Of a stretch of 64,000 nucleotides of DNA, positions 1 to 8,810 are shown piece after piece. The notes under the pieces were generated by a model. The model did no database searches. It had not been told where the DNA came from and saw only the letters and a list, made by a program, of their open reading frames with translations. Each line of letters starts with the position of its first letter. Positions within the stretch are counted from its first letter, which is position 1. The translations under genes and the position numbers were made by a program. This stretch comes from Streptomyces violens (GTDB taxonomy: Bacteria; Actinomycetota; Actinomycetes; Streptomycetales; Streptomycetaceae), in NCBI RefSeq assembly GCF_000717745.1, contig NZ_JOBH01000004.1:372001-436000 (forward strand), given 5' to 3'.

Positions 1-287
<287 letters not shown>

Positions 288-295
<8 letters not shown>

Positions 296-1250
296 CCCGC
301 TCCCCTTCGCGCACCCAGCTGCCGGCGCCGGCCATCGCCTGCCGGATGGGCCGGTGCCGGTGCGCGGAGGCGATGGCCACCCGCTCGACGCTCCGGCTGG
401 CCCGCAGTCCCGCCCGCACCTTGTGGCGCATCCGGCCGCGCACCGCGCCCTCTTCCAGGTGGTGCGGGCCCACCTCGGGGATCCGGCTGACCGGGTCGGC
501 GGGGTCGGCCAGCACTCCGGGCACGCCGGTGAGCAGCACCAGCGCCGAAGCCTCCAGGGCGACGGCCAGCCGGGCGGCCACCTCGTCGGCGTCCACATTG
601 AGCAGGTTGCCTTCGGCGTCACTGGCGGGCGGGGACACCACGGGGACCTCTCCCCGGGCCAGCACCGCCTGCACCAGAGTGGGGTCGACGTGTTCGATAC
701 GGCCCGACCGGTCGTCGCGGATCAGCACGGTGCGCCCGTCCTGCACCGACCGGATGGCAGGCTTTCGCGTCGCGGTCAGCAGTGCGCCGTCCGCACCGCT
801 CAGCCCCACCGCCCGCGCACCGCGCGCCCGTAACCCGCTGACCAGCCGTGGCTTCACCCGTCCGAGCAGGGCAAGGGTGAGGACATCGAGCATGGCTTCG
901 TCCGTGCGCCGACTGTGCGTGCCGTCCGGGGACTTGATGACCCGGTGCGCCACGCCGAGCTGTCCGGCCAGCTCGTCGGCGGGGTCGCCGCCCCCGTGCA
1001 CCAGCACCGCCGGCCGGCCCGCGGCGGCCAGCTCGGCCACCTCGTCCAGCACCTGTTCCGGATCGGCGCCGCCGCCGATCTTGACCACGATCACCCCGTC
1101 GGGGGCGGAGCCGCCGGTCAACGCGCCGCCCGCCGTGTCCCGTGCCAGGTCTGCCGCCACGTCCCCGCCCACCTCCCCCTCGCGTACGCGTCCCCGTGCC
1201 GTCACGTCCCGCTCTCTCCGATCAGGTCCCGCCCCGAGATCGGAGCCCAC
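288..1250 (-). CDS. lysZ: LysZ-type amino-acid kinase ([LysW]-acyl kinase, ArgB family)
   Basis: Amino-acid kinase (AAK) fold of the acetylglutamate kinase type, about 265 residues, starting VIVVKIGGG. Family motifs follow in order: [13 protein letters not shown] for substrate binding, a central GLSGADG segment and a C-terminal nucleotide-binding part with [10 protein letters not shown]. In LysW systems it phosphorylates the side-chain carboxylate of the amino acid held on LysW, ready for reduction by the upstream ArgC-like enzyme. The called GTG start adds about 52 charged residues unlike the family. A GTG at 1094, right before IVVKIGGG, gives a normal-length enzyme and may be the true start. 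A primary acetylglutamate kinase is less likely because of the lysW neighbourhood. Confidence 0.85.
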
Positions 1251-1293
1251 TCCGATCAGGTACCGCTCGCCGGTCAGGTATCGCTCTCCGGTC

Positions 1294-2274
1294 TCAGGCC
1301 GGATGCAGGCCCGGGAAGTCCAGTCCCGCGTCCTCGGGCAGACCGCGGGCCACGTTGAGGCTCTGCACCCCGCCGCCCGCCGCCCCCTTGACCAGGTTGT
1401 CGAGCGCGGCCACCAGTACGATGCGGCGGCCGTCCTCGTCGACCGCGCAGCCGATGTCCGTGAAGTTGGTGCCGCCCAGGAACTGCGGGTCCGGCATCCT
1501 GTGCACCCCGCGGCCGCGCGCGATCACGCGCACGAACGGGCTGTCACGGTAAGCGCGTTGCAGCACCCGCAGTACGTCGCGGCGGGTGACCGGCTCGGGG
1601 GGCGTGACGTGGCAGATCACCTGCAGGCCCCGCACCGCCGGGACGGCCGTCACCGTCATCCGTGCCCGCACTCCGGCCAGTTGGGCGATCTCGGCCTCGT
1701 GCCGGTGCCCGGCGGGCCGGTAGACCCGGAAGGCGTGGCCGCGCTCCGCGTGGTGCGAGGACGCGGTCGGCTCGGCCCCGGAGCCGGACGAGCTGGCCCG
1801 GGCGTCCACCACCACATCGCCCGCCACCAGACCGGCCCGTTGCACGGGGGCGAGGGCGAGTACGGCGGCGGTGGCCGTACAGCCCGGCACACTGATCCGC
1901 TCGGCACCGGCCAGCTCGTCCGCGAACAGCTCGGGCAGGCCGGTGCGGTACGGGCTGCCGGACGCCGAGCGGGCACCCGCCCGGAAGTCCGGGCTCAGGT
2001 CCACGACCGTCCCGGCCCGCTCCGCGACCTCGGCCTCCACCTCGGCGGAGGCCCCGGCCGGCAGCGCCAGGAAGACGGTGTCCACCCGGTCCAGCTCTTG
2101 CGGGGACCGGAACGTCAGCCCGAGGTGCTGGAGGTTGGGATGCACCTCGGCGACCGGCCGACCCGCGTACCGGCGCGAGACGGCCTGAGCCAGCTCCAGC
2201 TCCGGATGGGCGTGCACCAGGCGCAGCAGTTCCCCGCCGGTGTAGCCAGCCGCACCGAGAACACTCGTCTTCAT
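1294..2274 (-). CDS. lysY: LysY-type [LysW]-acyl-phosphate reductase (ArgC family)
   Basis: NAD(P)H-dependent acyl-phosphate reductase of 326 residues, near the usual ArgC/LysY length. The N-terminal Rossmann motif is VLGAAGYTGGELLRL and the catalytic cysteine is Cys132 in SVPGCTATAA. The C-terminal half carries FTDIGCAVDED and DNLVKGAAGGGVQSLN, typical of the family. It would reduce the phosphorylated carrier-bound side chain made by the downstream kinase to a semialdehyde, the acceptor for later chain extension. It sits 43 bases after the lysW stop and is co-transcribed with lysW, lysZ and lysK. The carrier substrate is inferred from context. Confidence 0.88.
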   Translation of the reverse strand: MKTSVLGAAGYTGGELLRLVHAHPELELAQAVSRRYAGRPVAEVHPNLQHLGLTFRSPQELDRVDTVFLALPAGASAEVEAEVAERAGTVVDLSPDFRAGARSASGSPYRTGLPELFADELAGAERISVPGCTATAAVLALAPVQRAGLVAGDVVVDARASSSGSGAEPTASSHHAERGHAFRVYRPAGHRHEAEIAQLAGVRARMTVTAVPAVRGLQVICHVTPPEPVTRRDVLRVLQRAYRDSPFVRVIARGRGVHRMPDPQFLGGTNFTDIGCAVDEDGRRIVLVAALDNLVKGAAGGGVQSLNVARGLPEDAGLDFPGLHPA

Positions 2275-2317
2275 GGGCCACTCCTCCCAGTTGGCGAAAG
2301 AAACGTGCGGGCCGGGT

Positions 2318-2497
2318 CTATTCGCCCCAGTCCTCTTCGACTTCGGGGGCCATGGCCAGCACCACCGGTCCGGTCGCCACGACTTCGAGTTCGCTGGAGC
2401 AGTGCCGGCAGATCACGATCTCGGCCGCCAGCACGTCTTCACGCACGTTCACCGAGCCCCCGCACTCGGGGCACTGCACGCTGAGTGCAGTAGTCAT
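2318..2497 (-). CDS. lysW: LysW amino-group carrier protein
   Basis: A 59-residue acidic protein that defines the locus. It has a zinc ribbon with two Cys pairs (CPEC and CRHC) and ends in EDWGE, the C-terminal signature of LysW/AmCP proteins. The final Glu carries the growing amino acid through its gamma-carboxylate, protecting the alpha-amino group. An AGGAGG Shine-Dalgarno lies 6 bases before the ATG. It is the first gene of the leftward lysW-lysY-lysZ-lysK operon and is divergent from the aminotransferase-transketolase operon. No LysX ligase is visible, so loading of LysW must be encoded outside this window. Family assignment is firm; the amino acid carried (Glu expected) is inference. 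Confidence 0.95.
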   Translation of the reverse strand: MTTALSVQCPECGGSVNVREDVLAAEIVICRHCSSELEVVATGPVVLAMAPEVEEDWGE

Positions 2498-2725
2498 GTG
2501 TTGCCTCCTGAAGATTGTGTGACTACTCTCTGGAGAACTCTGCAGAAGCTAACACATGCTGCACAAGGGCACACCTCCTGGAGATCGGGTTCGGGGCCAA
2601 TTCTCGTGAGCCACGGCATCGTTCACCCGCGGTACCGGCAGGAGCGAACGCACGTATCCAAGTCGGTGACTCCCCGCGGCCGCGCCGCGCGGAATCACCG
2701 AAGAAGCAGGTGGGAGGCCCTGCGA
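2498..2725. promoter_or_regulatory. Divergent promoter region of the LysW cluster
   Basis: This 228-base gap separates divergent lysW and aminotransferase and must hold both promoters. It is less GC-rich near lysW than the flanking genes. I see short imperfect repeats (CTCTGGAGAACTCTGCAGA) near 2525-2545 but no operator I can name. No regulator gene is adjacent. Confidence 0.5.
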
Positions 2726-4225
2726 GTGGAGATCGAGGTGGGGGAGCCGGGGAGCGGCACCACACAGTCCGCAGACATCGCCGCGCCGGCCGGGCAACAG
2801 CGCGACGACGGATACACAGACGGTGCCCCCGATGCAGACTCTGCATCGGGGGACACGGAACAACGGGGCACCGGACAGCGCAGTGCGGAAGAGGCGGAAG
2901 AGCCGAGGCAACAGTCTTCGCACGAACTGGCCCTGCTCGGCGGGGAACGGGCCGTGCCGAGGGACACCCCCGGCGGCACCTGGCCGGTGGTCACCCCGGA
3001 GGACGAACAGGCCGTGCTGCGCGTACTGCGCAGCGGACGGCTGAACGCCGCGTCGCCGGGAGAGACGGAGGTCCCCGCCCTGGAGCGGGCCTGGGCCGAG
3101 GCCACCGGAACCCGGCACTGCGTCGCCGTGGCCTCCGGCACCGCAGCGCTGCATCTGGCCCTGCGCGGCTGCGGGATCGGCCCCGGTGACGAGGTGATCG
3201 TCCCGGCCCTGACCATGAACGCCACCGCGCACGCCGTGTACGCGACGGGCGCCACCCCGGTGTTCGCCGACGTGGAACCCGGCACCTACACCCTGGACCC
3301 GGAGGCCGTCGCCGCTGTCGCCGGGCCGCGCACCGCGGCGCTGCTGCCGGTCCATCTGCACGGGCTGCCCGCCGACATGCCGGGGCTGCGACGGGTGGCC
3401 GACCGGCTGGGCGTACCGCTCGTGGAAGACGCGGCGCAGGCGCACGGCGCGCTGCTCGACGGTCGGCGGGCCGGGGCGCTGGGCCGGGCCGGCTGCTTCA
3501 GCCTGCACCCCCACAAGAACCTGCCGTCCTGCGGCGAGGGCGGGCTCATCACCACCGACGACGACGGTCTGTACGAGCAGTTGGTCCGACTGCGCAATTT
3601 CGGCGAGCGGGCACCGGAGTCGACGGGTACGCGCACCTACATCTCCCATCAGGCCGCACTCAATGCCCGTATGGCCCCCGTCGCTGCGGCGTTCACCCGC
3701 TCCCAGTTGGCCCGCTTCGACGAAGACGCCCGCAGGCGTGAACCGGGCATCCGCGAACTGGTCGGCCGGCTCGACCGGTTGCCCGGGCTGCGCGGACCGC
3801 GGATTCCGGCCGGGCGCACCCACGCCTGGCACATCCTGCGCCTCATGCCCGAGCCGGACGAGCTGGATCTCAAGCCGGAACACCGCACCGGCCTGCGTGC
3901 CGCCCTGCACCGGATGCTGCGGGCCGAAGGAGTGCCGGTCTCCCAGTACCAGGTCGCCCCGCTGCCCGCGCACCCCGCGTTCCGCCCCGCAGGGCTGTCC
4001 GACAGCGCCGCCCTGGACCAGGTGGCCGAGCGCTTTCCGGTGACCACCGCCGTGGTGGACGGCTCGCTCTGCCTCCAGCGCCGGCACCTGGACCCGGCCG
4101 CCGGGCCGCTGCTGCGGCACTACGCCGACGCCTTCGAGAAGACCTGGCGCCACCTCGACCTGGTCCGCCGCATGGCCGTCGCGCGCCCCGCCCCCGGCTG
4201 GCGGGAGATGCTGCGCAAAGGCTGA
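2726..4225 (+). CDS. DegT/DnrJ/EryC1-family PLP aminotransferase
   Basis: PLP-dependent fold-type I aminotransferase. The catalytic domain starts around residue 72 (ELALLGGERAVP), with a cofactor segment SGTAALHLAL, VEDAAQAHG, and the Schiff-base lysine Lys264 in LHPHKNLPSCGEGG. In LysW secondary pathways an aminotransferase of this kind aminates the ketone left by transketolase on the carrier-bound chain. The GTG start has GGGAGG 8 bases upstream; the only other early in-frame start is GTG at 2738. The first 70 residues are an acidic low-complexity extension not typical of the family, and they span a perfect 13-base inverted repeat. It leads the rightward operon with the transketolase subunits 47 bases downstream. 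Confidence 0.88.
   Translation: MEIEVGEPGSGTTQSADIAAPAGQQRDDGYTDGAPDADSASGDTEQRGTGQRSAEEAEEPRQQSSHELALLGGERAVPRDTPGGTWPVVTPEDEQAVLRVLRSGRLNAASPGETEVPALERAWAEATGTRHCVAVASGTAALHLALRGCGIGPGDEVIVPALTMNATAHAVYATGATPVFADVEPGTYTLDPEAVAAVAGPRTAALLPVHLHGLPADMPGLRRVADRLGVPLVEDAAQAHGALLDGRRAGALGRAGCFSLHPHKNLPSCGEGGLITTDDDGLYEQLVRLRNFGERAPESTGTRTYISHQAALNARMAPVAAAFTRSQLARFDEDARRREPGIRELVGRLDRLPGLRGPRIPAGRTHAWHILRLMPEPDELDLKPEHRTGLRAALHRMLRAEGVPVSQYQVAPLPAHPAFRPAGLSDSAALDQVAERFPVTTAVVDGSLCLQRRHLDPAAGPLLRHYADAFEKTWRHLDLVRRMAVARPAPGWREMLRKG
2826..2852. repeat. 27-base perfect inverted repeat inside aminotransferase 5' coding region
   Basis: Arms CCCCCGATGCAGA and TCTGCATCGGGGG are exact reverse complements around one central base. 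The repeat lies about 100 bases inside the called reading frame, in the poorly conserved N-terminal extension. It could form a strong RNA hairpin or be a dimeric-protein site. Confidence 0.85.
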
Positions 4226-4272
4226 CCGCCGGACCGACGAACTCCCCGACCACCACCACGAAGGGAACAGAC

Positions 4273-5145
4273 ATGGCCGCGCCGCCACCGACCGCCCACG
4301 CGCCCGCCGGGCCTGTGGACCCCGCGCCCGCGGACCCCGACCTCCCCGGGGAGGCGGCGCCCGACCCGGCGGCGATGGCCCTGCGGATCCGCCAGGACGT
4401 GATCCGGATGGCCGGCGGCCCCGAAGGCGCGCACACCGGGGGCAGCCTGTCCTGCGCCGACGTGCTGGCCGTCCTGTACGCACAACTGCTGCGCCCGGGC
4501 GACTCGTTCGTCCTCAGTAAGGGCCATGCCGCACCCGCGCTGTACAGTGCGCTGGCCCAGCTCGGCCGGATCCCGGCCGACGAGCTGGACGGTTTCGCCC
4601 GGCCCGGCAGCAGGCTGTTCGGGCATCCGCCGTACGACCTGCCCGGTGTCGAGTTCGCCACCGGCTCGCTGGGCCATGGGCTGGGGCTGTCGGTGGGGCT
4701 CGCACTGGCCGAGCGGCTGCGCGGCGGCGACCGGCACGTCTACACGTTGCTGGGCGACGGCGAGCTCCAGGAGGGCAGTGTCTGGGAAGCCGCGCTGCTC
4801 GCCGGGCACCGCCAACTGTCCGGTCTGGTAGCGGTGGTGGACCGCAACGGACTCCAGATCACCGGGGGCACCGAGGAGTGTGTGGGTCTGGAGCCGCTGG
4901 ACGCCAAGTTCGCGGCCTTCGGCTGGCACGTGCGTACGGTCGACGGGCACGACCTGTCCGCGCTGCCCGAGGCACTGAGCCCCTCCCCGGCCGGTCCCGT
5001 CGCGGTGATCGCCCGGACCGTGAAGGGCCGCGGGGTGCCGTTCCTGGAAAGCCGGGTCGCCGGACACTACACCAAGCTCAAGCCGGCACTGGTGCGCCGC
5101 GCCCTGGGCGCACTCGGCCAACCGGCCGCCGGAGGTGCACAGTGA
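4273..5145 (+). CDS. Transketolase, N-terminal (ThDP-binding) subunit
   Basis: The 290-residue N-terminal half of a split transketolase. It has AHTGGSLSCADVLAVLY, SKGHAAPALYSAL, and the thiamine-diphosphate motif GDGELQEGSVWEA near residue 161, followed about 30 residues later by DRNGLQ. The first 30 residues are Pro/Ala-rich. The partner C-terminal subunit overlaps its stop codon, which fits an alpha-beta enzyme. In the LysW route to DADH, a transketolase adds a two-carbon hydroxyacetyl unit to the carrier-bound semialdehyde; I infer the same role. Primary transketolases are single chains of about 700 residues, so this is not the housekeeping enzyme. Confidence 0.9.
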   Translation: MAAPPPTAHAPAGPVDPAPADPDLPGEAAPDPAAMALRIRQDVIRMAGGPEGAHTGGSLSCADVLAVLYAQLLRPGDSFVLSKGHAAPALYSALAQLGRIPADELDGFARPGSRLFGHPPYDLPGVEFATGSLGHGLGLSVGLALAERLRGGDRHVYTLLGDGELQEGSVWEAALLAGHRQLSGLVAVVDRNGLQITGGTEECVGLEPLDAKFAAFGWHVRTVDGHDLSALPEALSPSPAGPVAVIARTVKGRGVPFLESRVAGHYTKLKPALVRRALGALGQPAAGGAQ

Positions 5146-6161
5146 GCAGCACACCGACCGTCCAGGACACCGGCCCGTCCGCACCGCACGCGGGGGAGAG
5201 CGCGGGGCCGGCCATCGGCCCGGACCCCCGGGCCGCCTACCGGGAGGCCCTGCTGGAGCTGGCCGCCGAAGACCCCCGTGTGGTCTGTGTGGACTCCGAT
5301 ACCGGCGGCCTGGAGTCCGTCTTCGGCGAGCGGTTCCCGGAGCGCTACATCAATGTCGGGATCGCGGAGGCGAACCTGATGACGGTCGCCGCCGGACTCG
5401 CCCGGCGCGGCTTCGTCCCGTACGTGCACACGATGGCCGGCTTCGCCGCGCTGCGCGCCGGTGAATTCCTCAAGCTCGACGTGGTCGGCAACCAGCTCCC
5501 CGTACGGGTGATCGCCACCCACGCGGGGCTGGCCGCCGCCCACTTCGGCACCAGCCACTTCGCCCTGGAGGACCTGGCAGTGGTGCGTGCCCTGGCCGAG
5601 CTGACCGTCGTCGTACCGGGCGACGGCCGCCAGATCGGCGCGGCCACCCGGCAACTGCACGCCCTGCCGGGCCCCGGATATCTGCGGCTGGGCCGTTCGG
5701 CCACACCCGAACCGCCCGGCCCGGTGCCCGAGTTCCGGCTCGGCCGGGCCCGGGTGCTGCGCGAGGGCGCGGACATCACGCTGGTCGCGGCCGGGCCGCT
5801 GCCGCTGCTGTTCGTCCTGGAAGCGGCCGCGGAGCTGGCCCGCGAAGGGTACGAAGCGCACGTCCTCGACCTGCACACACTGCATCCGCTGGACCGGGAC
5901 GGGCTGCTCGCCGCATGCCGCGGCCGGGCCGGGGTGGTGACCGTCGAGGAGCACCGCCCGCAGGGCGGCATGGGCGACGCGGTCGCCGAGGTGGTCGCGG
6001 CCGAACTGACCGTGCCGCTGCGCCGGCTCGCCGTACGGGGCCGTGTGGGCACCCGGGTCGCCACCCAGCGGGACGCACTGGAGGCGCACGGAGTGAGTAC
6101 CGCCGAGGTGGTCGAGGCCGCCCGGCAGTTGCTCACCCGGGCGGCAGGACCGGCCGGCTGA
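5142..6161 (+). CDS. Transketolase, C-terminal (pyrimidine-binding) subunit
   Basis: The 339-residue C-terminal half of the split transketolase: pyrimidine-binding domain followed by the transketolase C-domain. The conserved ThDP-activating glutamate is Glu76 in NVGIAEANLMTVAAGLA, followed by the family-typical HAGLAAAHFGTSH. The C-domain shows GADITLVAAGPL and TVEEHRPQGGMGDAVAE. The GTG start overlaps the N-subunit stop (GTGA) and has GGAGG upstream, so the two are made in equal amounts. It completes the enzyme expected to extend the LysW-bound semialdehyde by two carbons. Confidence 0.9.
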   Translation: MSSTPTVQDTGPSAPHAGESAGPAIGPDPRAAYREALLELAAEDPRVVCVDSDTGGLESVFGERFPERYINVGIAEANLMTVAAGLARRGFVPYVHTMAGFAALRAGEFLKLDVVGNQLPVRVIATHAGLAAAHFGTSHFALEDLAVVRALAELTVVVPGDGRQIGAATRQLHALPGPGYLRLGRSATPEPPGPVPEFRLGRARVLREGADITLVAAGPLPLLFVLEAAAELAREGYEAHVLDLHTLHPLDRDGLLAACRGRAGVVTVEEHRPQGGMGDAVAEVVAAELTVPLRRLAVRGRVGTRVATQRDALEAHGVSTAEVVEAARQLLTRAAGPAG

Positions 6162-6262
6162 CGTGCCGGGCCGGACAGCACGCACGCCCGGGCCCACAGG
6201 CCGAAGGAACCAACGAGAACCGGCGCGGCACGGTGCCGCCGCCCAACGATGAGGGGATGACG

Positions 6263-6535
6263 ATGGCCGACCCGGCTCTGGTCCACGACGAGGACCGAAT
6301 CCGCTATGTGCAGAGCGTCTACCGGCGGGTGCTCAAGCTGGAACAGGAGGTGACCCCGGAGGACGACTTCTTCGCGCTCGGTGGCACCTCGCTGACCGCC
6401 GTCGAGGTGATCGACTTGATCGAGGCCGAACAGGGCCTCCGCCTGCCGGTGCGCAACTTCTACCGGTCCACCGCCATCCGTGAGCTGGCCGGCGAACTCG
6501 CCCCCGCCCCCGCCGAATCCAACAGGGAAGCGTGA
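6263..6535 (+). CDS. Free-standing peptidyl carrier protein
   Basis: A 90-residue carrier domain. The phosphopantetheine attachment serine is in FFALGGTSLTAVEVI, preceded by the usual DDFF. It would carry an activated amino or acyl group as a thioester for transfer. GAGGGG sits 6 bases before this ATG; the ATG at 6257 abuts that sequence and is a poorer start. It overlaps the acyltransferase start by four bases. No adenylation domain is present between 1 and 11.8 kb, so its loading enzyme lies left of the window or is shared. Confidence 0.88.
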   Translation: MADPALVHDEDRIRYVQSVYRRVLKLEQEVTPEDDFFALGGTSLTAVEVIDLIEAEQGLRLPVRNFYRSTAIRELAGELAPAPAESNREA

Positions 6536-7716
6536 GCGTGCAGAGACAGCGCACCGTTCCGAGAGACACCCTGCCCGTCACCACGCTCGACGTCCCCCGG
6601 GACCGGAAACTGGACTCCCTCACGGGACTGCGCTTCATTGCCGCGTTCATGGTGGTGCTCTCGCACGTGGGCACGAACCTGCTGCCGCGGGTCGCGCCGG
6701 ACCAGATACCCCTGCTCCTGGTTCTCCATGAACTCGGCGCCGTCGGCGTGTCGTTCTTCTTCATCCTGAGCGGATTCGTCCTGACGTGGGTCGCCCAGGA
6801 CAACGACACCGTGGGCCGGTTCTGGCGGCGGCGATTCTTCAAGATCTATCCGAACCATGTGGTGACGTTCCTCGCCGCGTGCTTGCTCGCGGCGGCTGCC
6901 GGCCACGCCCTGTCGGGCCGCGACACGCTCGCGACGCTGTTCCTGGTGCATTCCTGGATCCCGAGCCAGCAGCTCCAGTTCAACCTGTGGTCCAACACCC
7001 CGACCTGGTCACTCGCCTGTGAGCTGCTGTTCTACCTGGCCTTTCCGGTACTGCTGACGCTGTTGCGGAAAATCCGCCCCGAGCGGCTGTGGCCGGCGTT
7101 CTGCGGTGTGTACGCCGCGATCTGGGCCGTCCCGCTGGTGGCCGCGGTGCTGCCGAAGTCCGGCGAGATCCACCGGGGCACCGGCCAACCCTGGGAGGCC
7201 ATGTGGTTCATGACCTTCTTCCCGCCCGCGCGCATGCTGGAGTTCCTGCTGGGCATCGTGATGGCGCTGATCGTCATCCACAAGCGCTGGTTCCGGCTGC
7301 CGCTCCCCGTGGCGCTGCTGCTGCCGGTGGTGCCGCTCGTGGCCACGGCCATGCTGCCGGGCAACCTCGGCTTCGTGGTGCTCACGGCCGTGCCGCTGGG
7401 CTTCCTGGTCGCGTCGGCCGCCAACGCCGACATCACGGGCCGGGGCAGCTTCTTCAGCAGCCGGATCATGGTGTTCCTGGGCGAGATTTCCTTCGCCCTG
7501 TATCTGGTGCACTGGCTGGTCGTGGCCTACGGCTGGATCGGCCGTACCTCGCCGGCCTGGGGCGCCCCGCCGGGCGGCCCCGCGTCCTGGCCGCACGTAC
7601 TGACGCTGGCGGTGCTGACCATCGGGACCAGCCTGGTGCTGGCCTGGCTGCTGTACGCCTTGGTGGAGCGCCCGGTCATGCGGCGCTGGAGCCGCTCCGC
7701 CCGTCCGCGCGAGTGA
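6532..7716 (+). CDS. Acyltransferase family 3 membrane protein (OafA/YrhL type)
   Basis: A 394-residue integral membrane acyltransferase. The N-terminal motif LTGLRFIAAFMVVLSHVG holds the conserved His of the family, and FFILSGFVLTWVAQ follows. About ten hydrophobic segments run to the C-terminus, ending in EISFALYLVHWLVV and a Cys-free tail. The family O- or N-acylates sugars, macrolides or peptidoglycan using acyl-CoA or carrier-bound donors. Translational coupling to the carrier protein (GTGA overlap) suggests it takes part in decorating the product of this cluster; donor and acceptor are unknown. A second AT3 protein at 26.4 kb is only a distant relative. Confidence 0.85.
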   Translation: MSVQRQRTVPRDTLPVTTLDVPRDRKLDSLTGLRFIAAFMVVLSHVGTNLLPRVAPDQIPLLLVLHELGAVGVSFFFILSGFVLTWVAQDNDTVGRFWRRRFFKIYPNHVVTFLAACLLAAAAGHALSGRDTLATLFLVHSWIPSQQLQFNLWSNTPTWSLACELLFYLAFPVLLTLLRKIRPERLWPAFCGVYAAIWAVPLVAAVLPKSGEIHRGTGQPWEAMWFMTFFPPARMLEFLLGIVMALIVIHKRWFRLPLPVALLLPVVPLVATAMLPGNLGFVVLTAVPLGFLVASAANADITGRGSFFSSRIMVFLGEISFALYLVHWLVVAYGWIGRTSPAWGAPPGGPASWPHVLTLAVLTIGTSLVLAWLLYALVERPVMRRWSRSARPRE

Positions 7717-7744
7717 CGGGCCGCGTTCCGGTGGGAAAGCCGTC

Positions 7745-7778
7745 GGCCCGGACGCGGGGCGTGCTCCGCTTCCGGGCC
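7745..7778. terminator. Bidirectional hairpin between convergent genes
   Basis: Arms GGCCCGGA and TCCGGGCC are exact complements, with an inner partly paired loop. It lies in the short gap between the convergent acyltransferase and thioesterase genes. There is no T-tract, which is normal for high-GC actinomycetes. Confidence 0.5.
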
Positions 7779-7817
7779 GCTCGGCGGCTCGGGGCCCAGG
7801 TCTGCACTCCGGCCGGT

Positions 7818-8216
7818 TCAGCGCAGGTTCTGCAGCCTGACCTGGCCGTGGGCGACCAGACGGCCCGTCGCGTCCACCGTCTCCACCGCCCAGACCTGCT
7901 GGGTGGCGCCGCGGTGGATCGGCAGCGCGGTCGAGGTGAGCCGGCCGTTGGCCACGGTCACCGGGGCGAAGAAGTCGGTGGAATTGCTGGTCCCGACCAC
8001 GGTGCCCCGGTCACCGAGCCAGCGCGCTGCGGCCACGCTGGCCACGGACTCGACCACCGCGCAGTGCACCCCGCCGTGCAGGATGCCGTGCGGCTGGAGC
8101 AGGTCCCCCCGCGCCGACCAGCCGGCCACCACCTGGTCGGGGCCGATCCGCTCGAACTCCAGGCCCAGATGGTCGACGTAGGGTCCGAAACGCTGCTCCG
8201 TCTTTTCCGTTGTCAT
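7818..8216 (-). CDS. PaaI-type hotdog thioesterase
   Basis: A 132-residue single hotdog-fold protein. The conserved HGGVHCAVVESVASVAA segment matches the PaaI/YdiI active-site helix, where Glu or Asp and the preceding HGG bind and hydrolyse acyl-CoA. The NSTDFFAPVTVANGRL strand follows, as in the family. The likely role is hydrolysis of aryl- or acyl-CoA thioesters in the cytoplasm. It is transcribed against the LysW operon and separated from it by a hairpin, so it is probably a housekeeping neighbour rather than part of that pathway. Confidence 0.85.
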   Translation of the reverse strand: MTTEKTEQRFGPYVDHLGLEFERIGPDQVVAGWSARGDLLQPHGILHGGVHCAVVESVASVAAARWLGDRGTVVGTSNSTDFFAPVTVANGRLTSTALPIHRGATQQVWAVETVDATGRLVAHGQVRLQNLR

Positions 8217-8312
8217 GTGACGAGTATTTCAGGAAAACACCGACTCATGCAGAGTCTGTACCAGGAGGCTACGAACGACGGTGCGCGGCCGCTCACCGCA
8301 CCCGGCTGCTGC

Positions 8313-8810
8313 TCACAGCACGCCGCCGCGTCGCAGCCGGTCCACCCATGCCTGGGCGGTGTATCGGGGGACGTCGAAGTGCCGGGCGACCTGGCCCACG
8401 CTGCCGCTGCGGCGGAAGACGTCCGCCACCAGTTCGGCGTCCGGCATCCGCCGGTACGGCCGCTCGGTCCTGGCGCCGCGGGTCTCCCGCGCGGACTCGG
8501 CGGACCGGCCCGGCAGTTCACCGACCTTCTGATAGGTGGTCTTCGGCGACGGCTCCGCGGCGGGCAGTACTCCCGTGACGGCAGTGCCCAGCCACTGGAT
8601 GAGTCCATCGAAGTCGATCGAGCGTACGACGTTGGCGGACAGGGCGCCGTCCTTCGGTGCCATGACCGACACCTCCACGACCTGTGGAGCAAGGTCCTCA
8701 TCGATCCGGACCCGCGAGGAAATGGTCGTCCGTGCTCTCTCGTCCGCCGGGTTCTCCGCCACGATCGTGACGGAATAACTGGTCTCTGCGTACTTCGGAT
8801 CGATGTTCAT
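8313..8810 (-). CDS. Conserved protein with C-terminal helix-turn-helix
   Basis: Not a named family to me. The first 85 residues look like a beta-rich domain (YAETSYSVTIVAENPADE, then RTTISSRVRID). A Pro/Arg-rich linker follows. The last 45 residues read as a helix-turn-helix: PDAELVADVFRRSGSVGQVARHF then DVPRYTAQAWVDRLRR. This suggests a DNA-binding regulator. The ATG at 8810 starts where the conserved-looking sequence begins; upstream in-frame sequence is Cys- and Arg-rich and not protein-like. No strong Shine-Dalgarno is visible. It is divergent from the cysCDN cassette. Confidence 0.65.
   Translation of the reverse strand: MNIDPKYAETSYSVTIVAENPADERARTTISSRVRIDEDLAPQVVEVSVMAPKDGALSANVVRSIDFDGLIQWLGTAVTGVLPAAEPSPKTTYQKVGELPGRSAESARETRGARTERPYRRMPDAELVADVFRRSGSVGQVARHFDVPRYTAQAWVDRLRRGGVL

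Noticed and set aside
1251..1295. Short near-repeats (CAGGTACCGCTCGCCGGT / CAGGTATCGCTCTCCGGT) in the lysY-lysZ gap
   Set aside because: Only two imperfect short copies; no symmetry or known site, and they may be part of a coding extension.
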